Shown: one piece after another, positions 47,356 through 55,600 of the stretch
Numbering within the stretch: the first letter of the stretch is position 1
Layout: each line of letters opens with the position of its first letter
NCBI RefSeq assembly: GCF_037126175.1
Contig: NZ_CP146986.1
Span: 3,252,501-3,316,500 of the forward strand
DNA length: 64,000 nucleotides
Direction of reading: 5' to 3'
Source of the DNA: Pseudomonas sp. RSB 5.4
GTDB taxonomy: Bacteria; Pseudomonadota; Gammaproteobacteria; Pseudomonadales; Pseudomonadaceae
Program-made: the position numbers and the translations under genes
The notes under the pieces: generated by a model
What the model was told of the DNA's origin: nothing
What the model saw: only the letters and a program-made list of their open reading frames with translations
Databases searched by the model: none

Positions 47356-49124
47356 TCAATGACCGACGCGCCACGCCCCGACCTTTCGCCCTTTCCGGCT
47401 GGAGTCTGCAACGCAAACTGGTGTTGGCCTTCTGGCTGGTCAGCGTGATTCCGACCATGATCGCCGCGGAACTGGCCGCCACCACGCTGTCGCAGATCTT
47501 CGACAGCAACGTGCGCATCTGGCTGCAGGAATCGTCGAAGATCGTCGAGGACGAAATCAGTGAAATCCTGCGCGACAACGCCCGCGCTGCTCAGCTGTTT
47601 CTGCGTTACACGCGCCCTCCCACCGATCGTCAATCGGCCAAGCACAACAAGCTGACCGCCGACGTCGCCGACTCCATGGGCATCGACGTCGTGGCGCTGG
47701 TACGCAACAGCGATCACAAAGTGGTGTACAGCACCGCCGCCGACGACATCGTCAGCCAGATCAGCACCGCCCCGAAAGCGGTACTGCAAACCCTGCAGGT
47801 GGGCGGTGTGGCCACCGGCACGGTGATTTCGACGTTCGAGACCGAACAGAGCGGCATCGAATACAAATTGATCATCGGCACTTATCTGGACGACAGCTTC
47901 CTCACCAGTGTTGCCGACGTGCATTCGCTTGATCTGCGCCTTTACCTGGCCAAGGGCGATGACTTCTCGGAGATCTTCTCGACCCAGCGCTTTGAGGATC
48001 ACCCCTTGCAAGTGCCGAAAGGAATTGAACAGCACCTGCGCGAAAGCAAGCGGCCGTTCGAGCAATTCACCAACCGCTACAGCGGCATCTACCGGCCTAT
48101 CTTCAACGAAAACGGCCAACTGCAAGGGGTGATTTTCAGCGGACTGCTGCGCCACACCAGCCTGGTCGGCCTGGTCAATCAGAGCAACCTGTTCATCCTG
48201 ATTTTCCTGCTCAGTTCGGCGGCGTCGCTGGCGGTTGGCTGGCTGGTCTCGCAACGTCTGACCAAGCCGTTGCGCGGTCTGGCCAGAGGCGTACAAGCGG
48301 TGATTGCCGGCGACTATCATCAGCGCCTGAGCGTGAACGGCGGCGACGAACTGGCAGAACTGAGCAGCACGTTCAACCACATGAGCGAACGTCTGGAGGA
48401 GTTGCAGCATCTGGAGTCGCAACTGCGCCGCCGTGATCGCCTGCACGCGCTGGGCGAAGTCGCCATGGGGCTGGCCCATGAAATCCGCAATCCGCTGGGC
48501 ATCATCAAAACCGCCACGCAACTGCTGCACCGCCGTGCCGACCTGCCGGAAACCGACAGGCGACATCTGGAATACGTGGTCAAGGAAGTCAGCCGGATCA
48601 ACGATTTGATCACCGAGTTTCTCGACTTCGCCAAACCCAGCGCGCCGATCCGCGCCACCCAGTCAGCCCGCGCCCTGGTCGACGAACTGGCCGGTTTTTG
48701 CGCGCCGGAGCTGGCCAGCCACAACATTGATCTGCACATCGACGATCAGGCGCCGGGGGCGACAATCTATGCCGATGCCAAGCAACTCAAACAGGCCGGC
48801 CTGAACCTGATCGTCAACGCCATCGACGCGATGCCTGATGGCGGCCGACTGACCCTGAGCATCGCCAGCGACGCCAAATACACCATCGTCAGCGTGGCGG
48901 ACACCGGTCAGGGGATCGAAGCCGACATGCTGGAGCGCATCTTCACCCCGTTCGTCACCACCAAGGCCTCGGGCACCGGACTGGGCCTGGCCAAAGTGTT
49001 TTCGGTCATGGAAAACCATAACGGGCGCGTAGAATGTGTCAGCGAAAAAGATGCCGGCGCGACCTTCAGCCTGTACATTCCGGCCAATGGCGAGGACTTC
49101 GACGAGAGCGACGATGACGCATAA
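47352..49124 (+). CDS. Membrane sensor histidine kinase, NtrB-like
   Basis: A 590-residue kinase: helix about residues 23-46 (LVLAFWLVSVIPTMIAAELA), a periplasmic sensor of about 230 residues, a second helix (LFILIFLLSSAASLAVGWLV), a HAMP domain (RLTKPLRGLARGVQAV), H-box MGLAHEIRNPLGIIK, and an ATPase domain with DTGQGIEADM and GTGLGLAKVFSVM. The periplasmic domain shows no family I can name. It overlaps the regulator gene by 11 bases. Placed at the end of the biosynthetic operon, it probably senses a substrate, product or envelope state. Confidence 0.9.
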   Translation: MINDRRATPRPFALSGWSLQRKLVLAFWLVSVIPTMIAAELAATTLSQIFDSNVRIWLQESSKIVEDEISEILRDNARAAQLFLRYTRPPTDRQSAKHNKLTADVADSMGIDVVALVRNSDHKVVYSTAADDIVSQISTAPKAVLQTLQVGGVATGTVISTFETEQSGIEYKLIIGTYLDDSFLTSVADVHSLDLRLYLAKGDDFSEIFSTQRFEDHPLQVPKGIEQHLRESKRPFEQFTNRYSGIYRPIFNENGQLQGVIFSGLLRHTSLVGLVNQSNLFILIFLLSSAASLAVGWLVSQRLTKPLRGLARGVQAVIAGDYHQRLSVNGGDELAELSSTFNHMSERLEELQHLESQLRRRDRLHALGEVAMGLAHEIRNPLGIIKTATQLLHRRADLPETDRRHLEYVVKEVSRINDLITEFLDFAKPSAPIRATQSARALVDELAGFCAPELASHNIDLHIDDQAPGATIYADAKQLKQAGLNLIVNAIDAMPDGGRLTLSIASDAKYTIVSVADTGQGIEADMLERIFTPFVTTKASGTGLGLAKVFSVMENHNGRVECVSEKDAGATFSLYIPANGEDFDESDDDA

Positions 49125-50505
49125 CATTCTGGTGGTGGACGACGAACCGAAACTCTGCGATCTGCTGGCCTCGGCCCTCGGGCAGAACGGCATCAACGTG
49201 TTCACCGCCGGCAATGGCCTGCACGCACTCAAGGTGCTGGAAAGCGAAGACATCGATCTGCTGATCAGCGACTGGCGCATGCCCGGCATGGACGGTCCGC
49301 ATTTGCTGGCAGAGGTGAAGAACCGTTATCCACAGTTGCCGGTCATCGTCATGACCGCCTACAGCACGGTGAAAAATGCGGTGGAATCAATGCGCAATGG
49401 CGCATTTGATTACATCGCCAAACCGTTCGACATCGACGAGCTGGACATCACCGTCAGCAAGGCCCTGCAATTTCGCGACATCCTCAAAGACAACCAGCGC
49501 ATGCGCGCCGAGCTCGACGAACATCGGCAAATCGACAGCCTGATCGGTGACAGTCCGAGTTTTCGCAACGTGCTGCAAGCGGTGGACTCGGTACGCGAAA
49601 GCGCCGCCACCGTGCTGCTCAGCGGCGAAAGCGGCACCGGCAAGGAGATGGTCGCCCGGGCCATCCACAAACATGGCAACCGCGCCGACAAACCGTTCGT
49701 TGCGGTGAACTGTGCGGCCATCCCCGAGGGGCTGCTGGAAAGCGAAATGTTCGGCCACCGCAAAGGCGCGTTCACCGGCGCCGTGGCTGATCGCATCGGG
49801 CGCTTTCAGCAGGCCGACAAAGGCACATTGTTTCTTGATGAAATCGGTGAAATGCCGCTGGCACTGCAGGCCAAGATCCTCCGCGCCCTGCAGGAGCGGG
49901 TGATCGAGCCGGTGGGCGATACCAAGGAACGCAAGGTCGATGTGCGGGTGATCGCCGCCACCAACAAAGACCTGTTGCAAGCGGTGGCCAACAAGGAGTT
50001 TCGCGAAGATCTCTACTACCGCCTCAACGTGTTTCCCATTCCGCTGCCGGCGCTGCGCGATCGGGTCGAGGACATCGCCCCGCTGGCCCGACATTTTGCC
50101 CACACCCTGGGCGCCGCGGCCGGCAAACGCATCAGCGGTTTCAGCGCGCAAGCCTTGCAGGCGATGACCCGCTATTCATGGCCGGGCAACATCCGTGAAC
50201 TGCAGAACTGCGTGGAGCGCGCGACCATCGTCGCCTCCGCCAACATCATCGAGGAACAGGATCTGCCGGCCTACCTGTTCGCCGCGCAAGCCTCGGACAG
50301 CAGCGGCCCGCTGAGCGAAATCAACGGCGTGCCGGCGGATCTGGACGCAGCACTCGCCGAAGTCGAGAAAGCCTACATTCTTGCGGCACTGCAACAGAGC
50401 AACGGCGTGCAGGCCGCCGCCGCGCAGTTGATCGGGATCTCCGAGCGCAGCTTCTGGTATCGCCTGAAGAAGCTCGGGATTCACGTCGACAAGATCGTGC
50501 GCTGA
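49114..50505 (+). CDS. Sigma-54-dependent response regulator of the operon
   Basis: A 463-residue NtrC-class activator. Receiver with phospho-acceptor Asp53 (LLISDWRMPG), AAA+ domain with Walker A GESGTGKE, an intact GAFTGA loop (GHRKGAFTGAVADR), Walker B GTLFLDEIGEM, and a Fis-type helix-turn-helix at the end (VQAAAAQLIGISERSFWYRL). It presumably activates the sigma-54-like promoter at 43113, giving positive feedback on its own operon. Confidence 0.92.
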   Translation: MTHNILVVDDEPKLCDLLASALGQNGINVFTAGNGLHALKVLESEDIDLLISDWRMPGMDGPHLLAEVKNRYPQLPVIVMTAYSTVKNAVESMRNGAFDYIAKPFDIDELDITVSKALQFRDILKDNQRMRAELDEHRQIDSLIGDSPSFRNVLQAVDSVRESAATVLLSGESGTGKEMVARAIHKHGNRADKPFVAVNCAAIPEGLLESEMFGHRKGAFTGAVADRIGRFQQADKGTLFLDEIGEMPLALQAKILRALQERVIEPVGDTKERKVDVRVIAATNKDLLQAVANKEFREDLYYRLNVFPIPLPALRDRVEDIAPLARHFAHTLGAAAGKRISGFSAQALQAMTRYSWPGNIRELQNCVERATIVASANIIEEQDLPAYLFAAQASDSSGPLSEINGVPADLDAALAEVEKAYILAALQQSNGVQAAAAQLIGISERSFWYRLKKLGIHVDKIVR

Positions 50506-50515
50506 CCCCGCAAGG

Positions 50516-51181
50516 TCAGTTGACGGTGCCGCCGCGGGCTTCACTGATGATCTGCCGAATCGCCCCGACAAAGGTGTCCACCGGTTGCCCGCCCGTGACC
50601 GCGTACTGACCGTTGAACACCACGGTCGGCACCGAACTCACGCCGCGTTGCAGCCACAATTGCTCTTCTGCACGCACCTCATCGGCAAACTCGGCGGAGG
50701 CCAGAATCGCTTGCGCACGCTGCCGATCCAGGCCCACGCTTTCGGCAATCTGCGCCAGTTGCGCGTGATCGGACGGATTACCGCCGTCAGTGAAATACGC
50801 CTTGAACAGCGCCTCTTTCAACTTCAACTGCAAACCTTCAAGACCCGCCCAATGCAGCAGCCGATGAGCATCGAAGGTGTTGTAGATGCGGCTGTTGCCA
50901 TCGGTGCGAAAGGCAAATCCGACCTCGGCGCCACGGGCACGAATCGCCTCGCGGTTCTTCTGTGACTGTTCCGGGGTCGAGCCGTATTTCTCGCCGATGT
51001 GCTCGGTGATGTTCTGCCCGTCCGGGCCCATCTTCGGGTTCAGTTCGAACGGCTGGAAATGAATCTCGGCCTGCACTTCATCGCGTAGAACCTCCAGGGC
51101 TTGCAGCAGACTATTGAGGCCGACGACGCACCACGGGCAGGAAACGTCGCTGACAAAATCGATTTTCAAAGCTGAACTCAT
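50516..51181 (-). CDS. DsbA-family oxidoreductase, FrnE-like
   Basis: A 221-residue DsbA-fold protein without signal peptide, hence cytoplasmic. The redox motif is CPWC in SDVSCPWCVVG near residue 16, and the cis-Pro loop is GVSSVPTVVF. GGQPVDTFVGAIRQI near the end is typical of FrnE/DsbA-like polyketide-cluster and stress proteins. It converges with the response regulator gene, with 10 bases between. Function is probably disulfide exchange or isomerisation; partner unknown. Confidence 0.88.
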   Translation of the reverse strand: MSSALKIDFVSDVSCPWCVVGLNSLLQALEVLRDEVQAEIHFQPFELNPKMGPDGQNITEHIGEKYGSTPEQSQKNREAIRARGAEVGFAFRTDGNSRIYNTFDAHRLLHWAGLEGLQLKLKEALFKAYFTDGGNPSDHAQLAQIAESVGLDRQRAQAILASAEFADEVRAEEQLWLQRGVSSVPTVVFNGQYAVTGGQPVDTFVGAIRQIISEARGGTVN

Positions 51182-51261
51182 CACACACCTCGCGGGCGGA
51201 AATCGTGCGGGAAAGTTTGCACGATACACCTGCCTGCTCTTGCGATGACAGTGATGGCCCC

Positions 51262-51328
51262 TTCGCGAGCAAGCCCGCTCCCACATTCGGAATACGGTTG
51301 CCCTTGTGGGAGCGGGCTTGCTCGCGAA
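51262..51328. repeat. REP pair, family A (inward orientation)
   Basis: TTCGCGAGCAAGCCCGCTCC then GGAGCGGGCTTGCTCGCGAA, in the opposite order to the other family A pairs. Lies between the DsbA-like and hydrolase genes. Confidence 0.88.
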
Positions 51329-51359
51329 GAGGCCCGAATCAACACCGCCAAAACCTCGC

Positions 51360-52379
51360 CTACAGCAGGTTGCCGCTTGCCACCGGCTCGATCTGCGCCC
51401 AGTGCGACGTGTCCTCACGGTGCTGTTGCAAATACGGCAACACCGCCGCCAGCAACGGCGCCTTGAACGCCTCTTGAAAACGATGGGCCAGCCCCGGAAT
51501 CAGCTTAAGCTGACTGCCACGGATATGCGCCGCCAGATGTACGCCGTGCATCACCGGCAACAACGGATCGGCCGTGCCGTGTACCACCAGGGTCGGCACC
51601 CGCAGTTGATTGAGCAAGGTGACACGGCTCGGCTCGGCAAGGATCGCCATGATCTGCCGCTTCACCCCTTCAGGGTTGAACGCCCGGTCGTAGGCCACTG
51701 CAGCCTGATGCAGCAACGCCTGCCGATCATCAGTGACTGACGGGCTGCCGAGCGCCGCCAGCAGATCGGCCTGCTGCTCCAGTGCCACCTCGCGATTCGG
51801 CGCGCCGCGCCGCGCCAGCAGTTGCACCAGCGCCGCACTCGGCGCCGGCAATCCTTCGGCGCCGGAACTGGTCATGATCAGCGTCAGACTCTCCACCCGC
51901 TGCGGCGCCATCGCCGCCAGGTGCTGGGCGATCATCCCGCCCATGCTCGCGCCCAGTACGTGAAACTGGTCGACGTGCAGCGCGTCCATCAAGCCCAGCG
52001 CATCGTCGGCCATGTCGGTCAGCGAGTAAGGCGCCGACACCGGCAAGCCGAGCTTGTAGCGCAGCACTTCAAAGGTCAGGTTGGCCTCGGCGGGCGCTTG
52101 ACGCCAGGTCGACAGACCGACATCGCGATTGTCATAGCGGATCACCCGAAAGCCCTGCTGACACAGCGCAACCACCACTTCGTCGGGCCAGTGGATCAAC
52201 TGACCACCCAGGCCCATGACCAGCAACAGCGCCGGATCCGAGGCACGGCCGATGCTCTGGTACGCCAGGCTCACCTGTGCCAGATCGACCCGTTCGGTCG
52301 GTACATTGACGTCGCAACGCGAAGCCGCCATCGACGGCAGGCCGAACAACAGCGCGGCCAACAAAAGAAATAAACGCAT
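51360..52379 (-). CDS. Secreted alpha/beta hydrolase
   Basis: A 339-residue hydrolase with a signal peptide ([20 protein letters not shown]). Family motifs: [25 protein letters not shown], nucleophile elbow [12 protein letters not shown], late Asp in HGTADPLLP and His in GLAHRFQ. It resembles periplasmic or secreted esterases and matches the position of PA3586 before metR. Substrate unknown. Confidence 0.88.
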   Translation of the reverse strand: MRLFLLLAALLFGLPSMAASRCDVNVPTERVDLAQVSLAYQSIGRASDPALLLVMGLGGQLIHWPDEVVVALCQQGFRVIRYDNRDVGLSTWRQAPAEANLTFEVLRYKLGLPVSAPYSLTDMADDALGLMDALHVDQFHVLGASMGGMIAQHLAAMAPQRVESLTLIMTSSGAEGLPAPSAALVQLLARRGAPNREVALEQQADLLAALGSPSVTDDRQALLHQAAVAYDRAFNPEGVKRQIMAILAEPSRVTLLNQLRVPTLVVHGTADPLLPVMHGVHLAAHIRGSQLKLIPGLAHRFQEAFKAPLLAAVLPYLQQHREDTSHWAQIEPVASGNLL

Positions 52380-52692
52380 GAAGAAACACCGAAACGCAGA
52401 ACCCCAGTAGAGCGCGAGTCTGATGAAGTTTGTTCAAGCGCGCTGCCACAGTTGCATGACAGTTTGATGAAGTTTGCCGAGTGGTCACTCTGCGCAGCGC
52501 CCTGCCGTCCGACACGATCTTCTACGCCAACCCAATGACGGCAACGAATCAGGCCGGGCCGGTCTGTACATCCTCTGAAACAAAGCCACTACCCAGCGAT
52601 AACCATGTACCGCATGGGCTTGTGACAGCGCGCCTCTAATGGGCATGAAAACCGGAATTTCCCGGTTTGCATGCCCTCTGGAGCCTCGTCGC
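52380..52692. other. Upstream region of the toxin-like gene with a direct repeat and a hairpin
   Basis: TGATGAAGTTTG occurs at 52421-52432 and 52465-52476, 44 bases apart (about four helical turns). AAACCGG-aa/tt-CCCGGTTT at about 52649-52669 can form a hairpin just before the toxin-like gene. No gene is supported here. These could be operator elements for either divergent gene. Confidence 0.45.
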
Positions 52693-55600
52693 ATGTCCCA
52701 CGCACTGCCCCCTGCAACGGCCGACTTCGGCCTTGATCAACGGCTACAGCCATACGTCGATCAAACGCTTTACCTGTTGGCGACGGCTCGTTTGAACGAC
52801 TGTCGCCAGCAATGGCTGGATCTCATGGCCCAACATCCCCAACAGCCCGAAAGCGCCTGGTGGGGTGCCCGCGCGCCCGGCACGGCGCTGTCGCGGCGCG
52901 AGCATGCCCTGAGCCTCTATCACCGGCATTTCGAGGCCGCGCTTCAATGGGCGGGGGCCGAAGGCAAGCTCGACGCCGCACAACGACAGAGGCTGGCGCA
53001 GCTCCTCACCCCTTCGAACAAGGTCGCGGCGGACCTGCGGGTCGCGCAACCGGTACTCAACCGCGTCGATAACAGCCGTCTGCGCGTATGCGGCACGTTG
53101 CTGATCCAGCTGGAGGAAACGTTGCTGCTTTATCTGCCCGCGCACCGGCAACCGTTGATCTGTTTCGAACAGCAGACCACGCTTGAACGCTGGCTGATTG
53201 ATCAGCAGCCGGATCCGTTACGCATCATCTCGCTGGACTTCATCGAGTTTGGTAGCGATCCACTCACACGCGGAATCGAACCACTGCTGTCCACATCGGC
53301 AAGCGCCGGTGCCAGTTGGGCCACGCTCGACACATTCTTCCCGGTCGCGCCCGCCCTGCCGGAGAGTGCCGGGCAAACCGTCGATGAGGTTGCACCCTTC
53401 GGCTTGCTGGTTGCCGACATTCCCCTGGATCTGCGCCAGCAGGCGCTGGCGCTTGAACAGCGTGCGCTCGACCGCTTGTTTGGCGACGCTGATCCGGACA
53501 GTCCGCAACGTCAACAACTGGCGCAACGATTCGACGCTTTGAGCGACGCGCAGCAAGCCAGTCATGACGCGGCATCCGCCCTGCTCGACAGCCAGCATCC
53601 ACTGACGATGCTCGAACTGCGCCAAGCCAGCAACGTGCACTACCATGCCCTGCTGCAGGCGCGTATCGCAGGGCTGCGCGCCGAGGTCGAACTGCAACGG
53701 GCGCTGAATCAGCTGACCGTCGAAGAGCATCAACGCGTCATCGCATTGCTCGACGCGCCGGGGCACAATCTGCCGACAGCGGACGGGGTTATCGCCCGCG
53801 TATCGTTGGCGGCGGCAGATCAGGGCATTACTGCCGTCGAGGATCTTCGAGGCGTACTGATCATCGCGACGACTGCGGCGCTGGCGTCCGACTCAAGCGA
53901 CAGCCTGCTGCTTTACTGGCCCGGCCAGTTCGGCGGCCTGCAGCGTTTTACCTCGCGCGCGGCGCTGGAGCAGAATCTGTTCAAACGCTCGCCCAATGAC
54001 GGCGGGCTGACCCTGTATCTCACACCTCTCACTAATGACCCGCTCGCCTGGTCCCTCGATCAACAGCTTTATCAATGCGAACAGCAGGCCGCGCAGATCC
54101 TGCGCGACAACCCGCTGCCCGACCGTGTCGACGAACGTCGGGCCGAGATGGAAATGCTGCGCGAACAACACCTGCCACGCCTGACCGTAGCGGTCGCGCA
54201 GGCCCGCGACCGGGCCTTTGCCGAACGTCAGGCGCAAGACCATAGCGCGGCGCTGGCCGGCAGCCTGCCTGCATGGTTTGAAAAGCTGGACGACGCGCCA
54301 CGTGCACGGATCAAAACGCTGATCAGCCAGTATCTCGGCGCCATGCAACGCGCCCATGCGTTGCTCGAACGAGAGCTGCCGTCGCGACAGACCTTCGCCA
54401 GACAGCGCATCGACGCCCGCTTGCGCGCAAACTTTGCGCTCAAACAAAGCGCTAGCGTGAGCCTCGACCTGCCCGATTCGACTTTCTGGCAAAAAACCGT
54501 GATGGAGGGCGCCGCGCCTGGCACACCGCAAAGCAATGTGCTGACCGCGAGCGACAAGCGCGGCGACCTCAGCCTTGAACAACTGGCACAGGAAAACATC
54601 GATCAGGACATGTGGCTGCGCCTCTCGTTCATGCGCGCCGGAATCAGCGCCGAGAACCCCGCTGATCGACAGCGCCTCGAAGCCGGGATCACCCCGGCCT
54701 ATTTGCGCAACCTGGTGACAGAACTGGATCTGCCCGGACGTTACGAAGAACTGATTCGCCAGGCATTTCTCGGCGCACCGGCAGAACCTGCGTTTCAGCA
54801 GGCCTGGCGCCGCGAATGCCTGAGCGAGCCGTGGCGGCTGATGCTCCGGTTGCAAGGTGAATTCGCCCTGCTGCAACGGCACATCGACAGTGCCGGCCAT
54901 GCCGTGCTGAAGGTCGCCATTGAGGCGACTACACCTCAGGCGTATGCCGTTAATGGACAACGTATCGCGCTGCTGCCGGTGCACCTGACGGTCGGTGGAG
55001 AGGACACCGCGCATCAGGGACCGAGCACGCTCGCGGGTGTCACGTTCATTGTCGAGCAAACCAGTGGCCTGACCCTGCTGTACTTGCCCGACAGCACCGA
55101 CGCGATCTTCCTGCGTCAATACGCAACGCTGGAACAGGCGCGGGTGGATCTGTTCAGACGTTGTGTGGACAGCAAAGTCGTCAGCTACCTGGCCGGACGC
55201 GCCGTGAGTGGCAACTTTGCCAGCCATGTCAGCCGGATCAACCAGGCACAACTGCGCAATTTCGATGCGTTGATCGGCATCGGGATGGCCTGGCCGGCGA
55301 CCACCTCGCTGGCCTTTCATCTATTGAACGTGCACATGGGCCGGTTGCTGGAGGCCCATCGCAGCAGTTCGCGGTCCAACGATGCGTTGTATCTGGAGCG
55401 CTGTGCACTGAAGTCCGGAGCGTTGTTCAACTATCTGAAAATGGCCATCGGCATGTTGCCGTTCGTGGGCGCGGCGGTGGCCCTGTATGACGCCTGGAGC
55501 AGCGCCAATCTGGCCGTCGCGGCATTCTTGCGCGGCGAGCTCGGGCATGGGCTGGCGCAGGTGGAGGCGGTGCTGCTGTCGCTGATCGACGCAGCAATGG

